Positions 9,206 through 17,798 of a DNA stretch of 64,000 nucleotides are shown in pieces; within the stretch, counting starts at the first letter, position 1, and each line of letters begins with the position of its first letter. The notes under the pieces were generated by a model, which was not told the DNA's origin, searched no databases, and saw only the letters and a program-made list of their open reading frames with translations. Position numbers and translations under genes: made by a program. This DNA is from SKUL01 sp964487545 (GTDB taxonomy: Bacteria; Bacteroidota; Bacteroidia; Flavobacteriales_D; SKUL01), in the NCBI GenBank assembly GCA_964487545.1, contig CAZARI010000010.1:1-64000 (forward strand), read 5' to 3'.

Positions 9206-10333
9206 ATGTCCTTTCTCCGAATTTTACTGCTCGCTGTTTTCGCTGTTCCGGTGTTTGCACAGGAACCTTGCATTGACCCGGATCTGATTAACGATGATGC
9301 CATTTGTTTGGGGGTTTTCGATCCGGTTTGCGGGTGTGATAATGTAACGTACCAAAACGATTGTTACGCGGTAAATTATGGAGGAGTAACTTCGTGGACA
9401 CCCGGAGAATGCAGTGCCAATACGTGTTTCGATCTCGGCGACATCGATTTTGGATTGTGCGATATGGCACTGGGTGTTGCCTTGTTATATGGTCAATGCA
9501 TGTTCATTTCGGGCTGCGGATACACGGTAGATAGCGTTGATTATTCACCGTATTTTTTTGATTCTATGGAAAATTGCGCGGCTTGCCAAAACAACAACGA
9601 CTGTTTTGTGGCCGATCAAGTCGATCTTACTCACGACTGCGGTGATATAATCATGCCGGTATGCGGTTGTGATGGCGCGACTTATGAGAACCCCTGTAGC
9701 GCGTACAACCACGGTGGAGTTACTTCTTGGATTAACGGAGTCTGTGTTGAAATCGATGAATGTACAGATGTTGCTTCGGTTGATTTCGGTGCTTGTGCCA
9801 TGGCTTTGGGAGTAGTCATTTTCGATGGAGTTTGCACTTTTATTTCTGGTTGTGACTATGTGGTCGATGGCATCGATTATTCTCCAGCTTTTCACGAATC
9901 TCTGCTCGATTGTGCCGCTTGTCACGGAGAAAACTGTTTCGAACCCGAAATAATCAATCAAGATTTCGGCTGTTATCTGGACTATGATCCGGTTTGTGGA
10001 TGCGATAATGTGACTTATACCAACGAATGTGTTGCGTATTACTTTCACGGCATCACCAATTGGACCCAAGGAGAGTGCGAACCGACATCGGTCGAAGCGT
10101 ATGCTGACGCTATTCAAATGGTATTCACCGGTCGCGAACTGCGCCTGAAGAACGCTACACCGGTTACTCAAATTTCGCTGTATACCCTCACCGGAAAAAT
10201 GATCATTCAAAACGGACCTGTTGCTCCGGGAGAAACCGCCATAGATGTTTCGGGATTGAATACCGGAATTTATCTCTACCATATCCAAACCAACGACGGC
10301 AAGGTGGTTTCTGGAAAACTGTTGTTGTATTAG
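9206..10333 (+). CDS. Secreted Kazal-type protease inhibitor with T9SS sorting domain
   Basis: I start at the ATG at 9206, because it begins a clean signal peptide (MSFLRILLLAVFAVPVFA, cleaved before Gln); the frame is also open upstream from a TTG at 9167. Three Kazal-like modules, about 21-69, 133-179 and 244-292, each carry C-x-C-D-x-x-T-Y-x-N-x-C followed by G-(V/I)-T-x-W-x-x-G-x-C. Between them lie two copies of a different Cys-rich module (about 74-128 and 186-239) sharing DFG-x-C-x-MALGV, FISGC and DYSP; I do not recognise this one. Residues about 299-375 are a T9SS type A sorting domain. Kazal domains typically block S1 or S8 serine proteases, and the gene directly follows a secreted S8 protease on the same strand. 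Its stop codon overlaps the stop of the convergent Sir2 gene (10330-10333). Confidence 0.85.
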   Translation: MSFLRILLLAVFAVPVFAQEPCIDPDLINDDAICLGVFDPVCGCDNVTYQNDCYAVNYGGVTSWTPGECSANTCFDLGDIDFGLCDMALGVALLYGQCMFISGCGYTVDSVDYSPYFFDSMENCAACQNNNDCFVADQVDLTHDCGDIIMPVCGCDGATYENPCSAYNHGGVTSWINGVCVEIDECTDVASVDFGACAMALGVVIFDGVCTFISGCDYVVDGIDYSPAFHESLLDCAACHGENCFEPEIINQDFGCYLDYDPVCGCDNVTYTNECVAYYFHGITNWTQGECEPTSVEAYADAIQMVFTGRELRLKNATPVTQISLYTLTGKMIIQNGPVAPGETAIDVSGLNTGIYLYHIQTNDGKVVSGKLLLY

Positions 10334-11028
10334 TTTCGGTTGAGCAATATTTCGCGCAACTCCGTCATTCCTTGGCCGGCCCCTTTGGCAATGGCAACAA
10401 CAGGCGGCTTGCGGTGGGGTAAATCTGGCATGTTGGGATCGATGCAGAATAACAAGGCTTTATCAGGGCAGAAATGAACCAACGACGCTGCCGGATAAAC
10501 AGACATTGAGGTACCGACAATAACCAGAATATCAGCGGTTGATACAATGTCTATGGCTGGTTCAATCATGGGTACGGGTTCACCAAACCACACCACATGC
10601 GGCCGCAGTTGACCTCCTTCGGAACATAAATCACCGATATTCAGTTCCCAACTATTGAGTTGTTTCAAGTTGTTTTCGTTTACAGTGCTCCGGGCTTTCA
10701 TCAACTCGCCGTGCAAATGTAAAACGTTGCTTGAACCGGCTCGTTCGTGCAAGTCATCCACATTTTGGGTGATGACCGAAACATCAAAGTCCATTTCCAG
10801 TGCGGCAATAATCTGGTGACCTGTATTGGGTTTGGCTTCCATCACTTGTTTTCGACGCTGATTGTAGAATTCGAGCACCACTCCCGGTTGTTTGAGCCAG
10901 CCCTCCATGGTGGCCACCTCCATTATGGAATATCCCTCCCACAGCCCATCGCTGCCGCGAAACACCGATATACCGCTTTCCGCACTCATTCCGGCACCGC
11001 TTAAAATCACCAACTTTTCTTTCTTCAT
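10330..11028 (-). CDS. cobB: Sir2-family NAD-dependent protein deacylase
   Basis: The Rossmann signature GAGMSAESGI (11-20), QN-x-D (88-91) and catalytic His106 in HLHGE identify a sirtuin of 232 residues. Tyr55 and Arg58 (YNQR) match the Tyr-x-x-Arg pair of SIRT5/CobB class III enzymes that bind succinyl or other acidic acyl groups, so desuccinylase activity is likely. The two CxxC pairs of the structural zinc site are missing: only Cys135 remains (DLCSEGG). This variant seems usual in Bacteroidota class III sirtuins, so I read it as a lineage feature and not as decay. The protein is cytoplasmic. The stop overlaps that of the convergent Kazal gene; the divergent neighbour begins 41 bases away. 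Confidence 0.9.
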   Translation of the reverse strand: MKKEKLVILSGAGMSAESGISVFRGSDGLWEGYSIMEVATMEGWLKQPGVVLEFYNQRRKQVMEAKPNTGHQIIAALEMDFDVSVITQNVDDLHERAGSSNVLHLHGELMKARSTVNENNLKQLNSWELNIGDLCSEGGQLRPHVVWFGEPVPMIEPAIDIVSTADILVIVGTSMSVYPAASLVHFCPDKALLFCIDPNMPDLPHRKPPVVAIAKGAGQGMTELREILLNRN

Positions 11029-11069
11029 TGTATGGAGCTGAATATTAAATTTACATCCAAACCCAAACT

Positions 11070-12050
11070 ATGAAATATTTGCATCTTTTGACTTTCGTTG
11101 TCGGATTATTTCTCACTCCTTTTTCATCCTTTGCTCAAATGGGCAACTGTGATTCACTTCAAATAATTGATATTCAGCTAAACCCATTCGATCCGGACTA
11201 CATTATGGTTCGTTCGTCATACAATGACTTTGACCATTTTATCAGTTTGCCCACCTTTTCGTTGGTGGATGAAGATGAATTTATTCTCGCAATGGAAGCG
11301 CTAAATTTCTTTGGTATGTCGCTTGAACAAATCCATTCGCTCGAAATAATCGATATAGATCTCAATGAGGGTGTGGCCATTCCGGCAGTACTCGAATTGT
11401 GGAGTATGAATTATGACAACCTTGAATGTACCATCACCGATGAATTTCTGCTTTGGCCCGTTCACGAATGTGTGCCGCTTACCCTCACCATTACCCGGCT
11501 AGGAGCAGACATTGCAACTGGCAATCTCAACTGGAAAATAAGCGATTTATCTGGTATTGCCCAGTTTACCGATTCTCTCTTGCTGGATTCTGCAGCCCAA
11601 TCCACTTCTTTTCAAATTTGCCTACCCAAAGGCTGCGGTTACGAACTGGAAATCGGGATTTCTGACTTCGACGGTCTGGCTGTTTCTTATATTTTGCACT
11701 ACAGCAACTCGCTTGCAATCGGAGCCTCAGATGCTTTCGAAACGGATGGAAATCACATTCACCCGTTTAATTTGTACAGTTGTATTTCCACTTCAATTGA
11801 AGCGCATCAAACAATGGATTTTCAGATCTATCCCAATCCTGCTGAAGACCTACTTCAAGTGCATTTGCCAGCATTTCGGCATGCGCAATTTCACCTGACC
11901 GATTTGCACGGAAGGTTGGTAAAAACCTTTGGAGCCACAGCGTCTCCTTTTCAACTGGACTTGTCAGATTTGCCAGTTGGAATGTATCTTTTAACAGTAA
12001 TACCCGAAGGTGGACAACGATTTCATAAGCGGGTAGTAGTGGCGCGCTAA
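11070..12050 (+). CDS. Secreted protein of unknown function with T9SS type A sorting domain
   Basis: Signal peptide 1-22 (ends SFA before Gln). Residues about 252-326 are a T9SS type A sorting domain (FQIYPNPAEDLLQVHL, then GMYLLTV near the end). The middle 230 residues match no domain I recognise. They contain few cysteines (several near 135-195) and an acidic segment around 60-110, which might be two beta-rich modules. It is divergent from the Sir2 gene and its stop codon overlaps the stop of the convergent hexapeptide-repeat gene at 12047-12050. The export route is well supported; nothing in the sequence shows the function. Confidence 0.78.
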   Translation: MKYLHLLTFVVGLFLTPFSSFAQMGNCDSLQIIDIQLNPFDPDYIMVRSSYNDFDHFISLPTFSLVDEDEFILAMEALNFFGMSLEQIHSLEIIDIDLNEGVAIPAVLELWSMNYDNLECTITDEFLLWPVHECVPLTLTITRLGADIATGNLNWKISDLSGIAQFTDSLLLDSAAQSTSFQICLPKGCGYELEIGISDFDGLAVSYILHYSNSLAIGASDAFETDGNHIHPFNLYSCISTSIEAHQTMDFQIYPNPAEDLLQVHLPAFRHAQFHLTDLHGRLVKTFGATASPFQLDLSDLPVGMYLLTVIPEGGQRFHKRVVVAR

Positions 12051-12643
12051 CTTTTATTGCGGTCCTTCCAGATGTTGTAGGTTTTGTCTTGCTCTGGTCG
12101 ATCGGGCTCCGCTTCGCGAAGGGGTTCGCATTCGCGCAAATGAGCAAAACATTCACTTGGCAATTGTTGATACAACCGGGTGCCTTCGGTTTTCCAGGCA
12201 ATCATTTCGTCAGAAACCGGTTTTACAATTTTCGCCGGATTGCCCACCAGTAGACTACGCCGAGGGATTTGCATTTTGGCCGGAATCATTGCCAACGCTC
12301 CCACAATGCATTCCTCTTCGATAATTACATCGTCCATAATTACGGCGTTCATGCCAATCAGACAATTTTCGCCAATCTGTGCACCGTGAATGATGGCGCC
12401 ATGACCGATATGCGCACCTGCTTTGAGCACCACTTCGGTTCCCGGAAACATGTGAATGGTGCAGTTTTCCTGAACATTACAGCCGTCAGCTATGGTGATC
12501 TTACCCCAATCGCCACGAATGGCAGCGCCAGGGCCCACATACACGTTTTCTCCAATAAAAACATTTCCAGTGACAGCAGCCAGCGGATGAATAAAAGCAC
12601 TTGCCGCAATAACCGGCCTAAAACCATTGAATTCGTAGATCAT
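12047..12643 (-). CDS. Gamma-carbonic-anhydrase-like / PaaY-type hexapeptide repeat protein
   Basis: 198 residues with a left-handed beta-helix made of hexapeptide repeats from about 25 to 130 (GNVFIGENVYVGPGAAIRGD, then VQENCTIH and AHIGHGAIIHG). His64, His81 and His86 have the spacing of the zinc ligands of gamma-class carbonic anhydrases. The C-terminal helix (VSDEMIAWKTEGTRLYQQL) is the form seen in PaaY, a thioesterase of the phenylacetate pathway. No other paa genes are nearby, so a carbonic anhydrase, thioesterase or acyltransferase role cannot be decided from sequence. The protein is cytoplasmic and probably trimeric like the family. Confidence 0.85.
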   Translation of the reverse strand: MIYEFNGFRPVIAASAFIHPLAAVTGNVFIGENVYVGPGAAIRGDWGKITIADGCNVQENCTIHMFPGTEVVLKAGAHIGHGAIIHGAQIGENCLIGMNAVIMDDVIIEEECIVGALAMIPAKMQIPRRSLLVGNPAKIVKPVSDEMIAWKTEGTRLYQQLPSECFAHLRECEPLREAEPDRPEQDKTYNIWKDRNKS

Positions 12644-12822
12644 GCCCTTTCGTTTTTATCGTATCAAAGGTAAGTACTTCCGCAGGTAACAGCGCCCATT
12701 TTCAATTTCTGAAAATTCGTTTCTTTAGACCTGAATAGACAACATGCATTATACATCCTTTGTTTCGAAAGAAATTCAAATGAGAGACGGGGAGTGGGTG
12801 TGTTGAAAATCAATCCGAAAAC

Positions 12823-14346
12823 ATGATTAAAAAATACATTCTATGCAGCCTTTTGTTAGGTGCATTTTACATCAGTGGCAGCAACGTTTGTGCAGCTCAG
12901 CAGGATAAAATGGAAAATGAAAAGAAAACGACTTTTGTCTTTCCCGAGCCGGCAGAAACGAAACATCAAATTACACTCGAAGGAAAAACAATCAACTATA
13001 CGGCTACAACAGGACATTTATTGATATACGACGAAAAGGGTCAGGAAAAAGCCAATATTTTTTACGTGGCCTATATCAAAGACAAGGTTGCTGAACCCGC
13101 TACGCGTCCGGTTACCTTTTCGTTCAATGGTGGTCCCGGCTCCAGTTCCGTGTGGCTGCACATGGGCGCACTCGGTCCAAAAAGGGTATTGATGACCGAT
13201 GAAGGATTAAGTACGCCACCTCCCTTTAAAGTTGTGAGCAACGAGTACTCTTGGCTCAGTGAAACGGATTTGGTTTTTATCGACCCGGTAGAAACCGGTT
13301 ACAGCCGTCCTGCCGAAGATGTTGAGAAAAAAGAATTTACTGGCTACGAAGAAGATCTGAAAAGCGTAGGCGATTTTATTCACCGCTACCTGACCCGGAA
13401 TGCGCGCTGGAACTCGCCGAAATATTTGGTTGGTGAAAGCTACGGAACCACCAGAGCGGCCGGCCTGTCGGGGTATTTGCAGGACCGTCATGGAATTTAT
13501 CTCAACGGTATCATCATGATTTCTGCAGTGATGAATTTCCAAACACTGGTTTTTTCACCTGGCAATGATCTGCCTTATGCGATGATTTTGCCATCCTTTG
13601 CGGCAACGGCATATCACCACAATAAAATTGACCAATCGCGCTTTCCGGATTTTGATCGTTTTCTGTCAGAAGTAGAAACTTTTTCGCTGAATGAATTTAC
13701 CGTGGCGCTGATGCAAGGTGATGCCTTGCCGGATGCAGAAAAGCAAACAATTGCTACCCAGTTAAGTGCCTACACCGGACTGAACGAGGACTTCATTCTT
13801 TCGCATCATCTTCGCGTTGATACGCGCAGTTTCACCAAGGAATTGCTGCGCGGTGAAGGGAAAACCATTGGCCGATTTGACGGTTTGGTAACTGGCGTTG
13901 ATTTTAAAACAGCTGGAGATGGCTACGACTATGACCCGAGTTATTTCAGATCGGTATATGGCGGATATACGATGGCACTTAACGATCACTTGAAGCGGGA
14001 ATTACAATACAATAATCCCGATATGGTTTATGAAATTCTCACCGGCAATGTCCACCCGTGGAACTATGGTCCAGCGCGCAACCGATTCCTCAACAATTCA
14101 AACACTTTGCGCAATGCCATTCACAAAAACCCGCACCTGCGTGTGTTGATATGCAACGGCTATACCGACCTGGCCACGCCCTATTTCGCATCCGAATACA
14201 CGGTAAATCACATGTTCCTAAATCCAGAATTACGCGATAATATCACCATGACCTACTATCATGGCGGTCACATGATGTACACCCTGGAAAGTGAATTGAA
14301 AAAACTGACCGACGATGTGAGGCATTTCTACCGGTTGGCGGAGTAA
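12823..14346 (+). CDS. S10-family serine carboxypeptidase-like peptidase, secreted
   Basis: 507 residues, near the usual length. Signal peptide about 1-25 (VCAA before Gln-Gln). The alpha/beta-hydrolase fold carries the oxyanion motif FNGGPGSSS, catalytic Ser206 in GESYG, Asp449 in NGYTDLATP and His483 in HGGHMMY. The family hydrolyses C-terminal residues of peptides, usually at acidic pH. There is no T9SS sorting domain, so it should stay in the periplasm. The gene ends 4 bases before the convergent adhesin-like gene, with no room for a terminator between the two. Confidence 0.9.
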   Translation: MIKKYILCSLLLGAFYISGSNVCAAQQDKMENEKKTTFVFPEPAETKHQITLEGKTINYTATTGHLLIYDEKGQEKANIFYVAYIKDKVAEPATRPVTFSFNGGPGSSSVWLHMGALGPKRVLMTDEGLSTPPPFKVVSNEYSWLSETDLVFIDPVETGYSRPAEDVEKKEFTGYEEDLKSVGDFIHRYLTRNARWNSPKYLVGESYGTTRAAGLSGYLQDRHGIYLNGIIMISAVMNFQTLVFSPGNDLPYAMILPSFAATAYHHNKIDQSRFPDFDRFLSEVETFSLNEFTVALMQGDALPDAEKQTIATQLSAYTGLNEDFILSHHLRVDTRSFTKELLRGEGKTIGRFDGLVTGVDFKTAGDGYDYDPSYFRSVYGGYTMALNDHLKRELQYNNPDMVYEILTGNVHPWNYGPARNRFLNNSNTLRNAIHKNPHLRVLICNGYTDLATPYFASEYTVNHMFLNPELRDNITMTYYHGGHMMYTLESELKKLTDDVRHFYRLAE

Positions 14347-14350
14347 TCTG

Positions 14351-16828
14351 TTATCTGAAAACGGTGACCGTTCCGCTGGTGCGACCGTTGATTCCGTTGG
14401 TTTGCTTGTATTCGAAGCTGTAGATGTATACCCCGTCGGATACGTAGTAGCCAGACCCGTTGTCGGCATCCCAAAAAGGATCGCCTTTTCGGCCTGAATA
14501 AATCTTGACACCGTATCGGTTGTAGATATTCATTTCGTAATCTACCACACACCGGGCTACGAATTCAAACCGGTCATTGATGCCGTCGCCGTTTGGCGTG
14601 AAAGTGTTCGGAATAAAAATGACCGCTTCTTCACAACCATTCACTGTATAGTTCAGTGCAAAGGAGCTGCTACAGCCCACAGTGTCAGTCGCAATCAGCT
14701 CTACTGCGTACGTGCCAGGCTGATGAAAAACCGTATTGAGACCAAATTCAGATCCGGCAGCAGATCCGTTTATTGACCATTCATAATCCGATGCGTCAAC
14801 CGAAGTGTTTAGAAAATTTACTTCGAGTGGCGCGGTACCGGTGTCGGGAGTGGCAATGAAAGAGGCGAGCGGATTGCCTTCGGTAATTTCGAAAAACGCC
14901 GTGTCTGATCCGCAGTTGTTACTCACATGGGCGTAGTATTGTCCGGGGGAGGTAAAAGTCTGCGTATTTCCAGTTCCCGCAGGATGCCATGAAATCGGCA
15001 AGTTGCTCAGTGCCACTATTTCAACAGGCTCGCCGTGACAAATGGTGGCTGTTTCGCTCAATACAGTAACCAGCGGAATTGTATTTTGAGTAATGATGAC
15101 TTCTGCTTCACTACTTCCGCATTCGTTGGTAGCAATGATGCCGTAAATTCCCGGAGAATTCACTTCAATAGAAGCGGCCAAATCACCGGAATACCATACA
15201 AAATCAGTGTTGGTAACAGCATTTAGTGTTACCGTTTCTCCAGCACAGATTGCACTGTTTCCGATAATGTCGATTGATGCTTCGGGCAAACTTCCGCCAT
15301 CAGCTACCAGTACACTCGCTGAATCAGTATGGCACGCGTTGCTGAGCCATACTGTGTAAGTGCCGGTTTCATTCACCTCAATGCTCGCACTGGTTTCTCC
15401 TGTGCTCCACAAAAACGTTCCGTCACCGGTGGCTTCGAGTAGGGCGGTGGCATTTCCACAAAGCAAAATTTCGGCTGAAGAAAGCAGCGTGATTGCGGGC
15501 GACTCCAATTGAGAAACGGTAATCGTTTCTTCAAACACTCCGCAGTCGTTGGTGAGCTGAACGGTGTATTCGCCGGGTGTCGCTACCTCAATGGCCGATT
15601 CGGTAGATCCGGTGGACCAAAGAAAAGCTCCGGTACCAGTAGCCGTAAGTGTTGCGGATTCTCCATCACAAATTAAAACAGTTGTTGAAGGTGATACATT
15701 CAGTGCGGCCGCATCAGATAACGCCACATCTACAGAAACGTCGATAGGTCCGCAGTTTCCGGTGACAGTAGCGGTATATGACCCGGGAGCTGAAACCGTA
15801 ATTTGGGCTGAAGTTTCACCCGTATTCCACTCCACATCGCCGTTGCCTGAAACCGTCAGCTCGAGCGTTTCGCCGGGGCAAATGGTCAGCACACCGCCGG
15901 GTGTTATTTCAGGCAGTTCACTTTCGGCAATGGTAAGGGTTACCTCATCAGTAACAACACCGTTGCAGTTTATGGCATTGAGTGTAATCGTGACGGTGGT
16001 TTCATCTACGCCGGGAGTGTAAATCGCATTGAGTTGGTTTGAATTATCGAAACTACCGGTGCCGCCAGTCCAATACCACTCGGTAAAGTTTCCGGTGAGT
16101 TGACCCGCGAGGGTGATGGCTTCACCCGGACAAAATTCGAGGTCAGCGCCGGCCTCAACCACTTGTACTGGAACCGGAGCATTGCAGCCGTTGTTGTAAT
16201 ATATCGGTGCCCCGCCGCCAGATGGAAAATCGACCGTAGCGCCGTCTGCAGCGACATTCGCTCCGGTAGGAGAAACCAATAAAGCGCGGTTGTATGACAC
16301 GCTGCTGGTGCATCCACCGCCAAAACTAATAATGGTGGTGCGAAAGCCCGAACCATAATTAGCAAAGTGACCGTTGTAGTTTCCCGGGCACTGGTAGATA
16401 ACGTAGAGCGTGTCGCTCAGGGCAGAAAAAGAATTCGATTCAATGCACATATCAGTTGAAGTGATGACCAATACCTGTGAATGGGCTGGAAGTACCCCAT
16501 TTTCAGGTTCGAGCAACCAACCACATGCTTCGATTGTTTCGTTGAGTTGTGCCGTGTTTAATGCTGTTTGCTCATTCTGACAAATTCCCTGAAATGAATT
16601 GTTGGGCCAATTTATTGTCAGGTTGTCAATGTTTTTTTGCGCGTTGCCAATGCGAAACCGCATCATTTCGTTTTTGCCTTCACAACTACACGCAGGCCCT
16701 GAACTTCCTCCGCATGAAGAGCTTAGTGTGCAGGCGTCAACCAATATACTTTCGATATGAACACAGTTTTGTCCTTGAGCAGTAATCACACCTGCCAAAA
16801 AGACCAGTAGAAGAATGAATTGTCTCAT
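14351..16828 (-). CDS. Secreted adhesin-like protein with repeated Ig-like modules, PKD and CHU_C domain
   Basis: Signal peptide 1-17 (VITA before Gln). An N-terminal domain (about 20-215) is Cys-rich near its start (CSCEGKNEMMRFRIG). From about 226 to 645 there are six Ig-like modules of about 75-80 residues, each with a C-x-G-(E/N) turn, a (W/L)-x-(T/P)-G core, P-G-x-Y and a closing N-x-C. A PKD domain lies at about 653-730 and a CHU_C gliding-associated domain at about 735-825 (NTFTPNGDGINDRF), giving T9SS type B export. No enzyme is visible. Proteins of this build are typical surface adhesins or matrix proteins of gliding Bacteroidota, but the ligand is unknown. Confidence 0.85.
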   Translation of the reverse strand: MRQFILLLVFLAGVITAQGQNCVHIESILVDACTLSSSCGGSSGPACSCEGKNEMMRFRIGNAQKNIDNLTINWPNNSFQGICQNEQTALNTAQLNETIEACGWLLEPENGVLPAHSQVLVITSTDMCIESNSFSALSDTLYVIYQCPGNYNGHFANYGSGFRTTIISFGGGCTSSVSYNRALLVSPTGANVAADGATVDFPSGGGAPIYYNNGCNAPVPVQVVEAGADLEFCPGEAITLAGQLTGNFTEWYWTGGTGSFDNSNQLNAIYTPGVDETTVTITLNAINCNGVVTDEVTLTIAESELPEITPGGVLTICPGETLELTVSGNGDVEWNTGETSAQITVSAPGSYTATVTGNCGPIDVSVDVALSDAAALNVSPSTTVLICDGESATLTATGTGAFLWSTGSTESAIEVATPGEYTVQLTNDCGVFEETITVSQLESPAITLLSSAEILLCGNATALLEATGDGTFLWSTGETSASIEVNETGTYTVWLSNACHTDSASVLVADGGSLPEASIDIIGNSAICAGETVTLNAVTNTDFVWYSGDLAASIEVNSPGIYGIIATNECGSSEAEVIITQNTIPLVTVLSETATICHGEPVEIVALSNLPISWHPAGTGNTQTFTSPGQYYAHVSNNCGSDTAFFEITEGNPLASFIATPDTGTAPLEVNFLNTSVDASDYEWSINGSAAGSEFGLNTVFHQPGTYAVELIATDTVGCSSSFALNYTVNGCEEAVIFIPNTFTPNGDGINDRFEFVARCVVDYEMNIYNRYGVKIYSGRKGDPFWDADNGSGYYVSDGVYIYSFEYKQTNGINGRTSGTVTVFR

Positions 16829-17021
16829 GTTTTCCTTGCTGCGGCAAAGGTCAGCAAATTGCCGAAATAAGTGGGCTTGTCAATATGATATATTCGTTAA
16901 ATCGCCGCTTACGTAAGATGAATACACTGATTGCGTCTTCGACCATTTCAGGCAACTTCACACATCCTCAGTCATTAGCAATAATTGGGACAGAAAAGGG
17001 GTAAATGCCTGTATCATGTTG

Positions 17022-17029
17022 TAACTTTG
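17022..17029 (+). promoter_or_regulatory. Bacteroidota -7 element (TAACTTTG) upstream of msrA
   Basis: Matches the TAnnTTTG consensus and ends 11 bases before the ATG at 17041. It lies inside the longer frame that begins at 17005, which supports the shorter start. I see no well-spaced -33 TTG. Confidence 0.5.
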
Positions 17030-17040
17030 AAGGACAAATC

Positions 17041-17706
17041 ATGAGAATAACATTTTTATTAGGAAGTCTGGTTTTGATAGCCAGTTGCAGCCCCACTTCA
17101 GGAAGTGCTGTTAAAACAGAAGGGAAAATGACAGAAGCAAATGAAATTGAACCGGGCAAGGAAACAGCCGTTTTTGGAGCGGGATGCTTTTGGTGTGTTG
17201 AAGCTATTTTTGAAGAGCTGCGCGGAGTAGAATCAGTTATTGCCGGATATACCGGCGGGCATATCAAAAATCCGTCGTACCGCGAAGTGTGCACCGGCCG
17301 AACCGGTCATGCCGAAGTGGCCAAGATCATTTACGATCCCGAGGTGATTACTTTTACCGCATTGCTCGAAGTATTTTGGCGAACACATGATCCCACCACC
17401 CTCAACCGGCAGGGAGCCGATGTGGGCACGCAATACCGCTCTTCTGTATTTTATGTCGATGACCAGCAAAAAGCATTGGCCGAAAAGTACAAGTCCAAAC
17501 TGGATGCTTCGGGTGCATTCGACAATCCGATTGTTACAGAAATTTCGCCTTTGGGTCCGTTTTTCGTAGCCGAGGATGATCACCAGGACTATTACCGCAA
17601 TAATCCCGAACAAGTATACTGTAGAGCGGTAATACAGCCAAAGCTCGATAAGTTCAGAAAAGCCTTTTCTGATAAACTTAAAGGTAGCTATTCTGAACAG
17701 GAATAA
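17041..17706 (+). CDS. msrA: Peptide-methionine (S)-S-oxide reductase MsrA, lipoprotein form
   Basis: The start at 17041 gives a lipoprotein signal with Cys16 (lipobox LIASC); an in-frame ATG at 17005 would spoil it. The MsrA domain follows: GCFWCVE with catalytic Cys49 and a second Cys52, GYTGGHIKNPSYREVC, GHAEV and GADVGTQYRS. Near the end, YRNNPEQVYC carries a likely recycling Cys. The enzyme reduces methionine-S-sulfoxide in proteins with thioredoxin-like donors. The lipid anchor puts this copy in the periplasm, repairing envelope proteins. No MsrB is fused or adjacent. Confidence 0.93.
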   Translation: MRITFLLGSLVLIASCSPTSGSAVKTEGKMTEANEIEPGKETAVFGAGCFWCVEAIFEELRGVESVIAGYTGGHIKNPSYREVCTGRTGHAEVAKIIYDPEVITFTALLEVFWRTHDPTTLNRQGADVGTQYRSSVFYVDDQQKALAEKYKSKLDASGAFDNPIVTEISPLGPFFVAEDDHQDYYRNNPEQVYCRAVIQPKLDKFRKAFSDKLKGSYSEQE

Positions 17707-17733
17707 ACAGTTGACGTGGAGGTAACACTTTGA

Positions 17734-17764
17734 TTGATCTTGATACTTATTGGGTGTAAATTTG
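17734..17764 (+). promoter_or_regulatory. Promoter of the aspartoacylase-family gene
   Basis: TTG at 17734-17736, 20 bases, then TAAATTTG at 17757-17764: a full match to the Bacteroidota TTG-N17-23-TAnnTTTG pattern. The predicted transcript start is near 17771. Confidence 0.6.
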
Positions 17765-17798
17765 CATTAATCTGGGGTTGATGGAAGCAGGAGGAATA

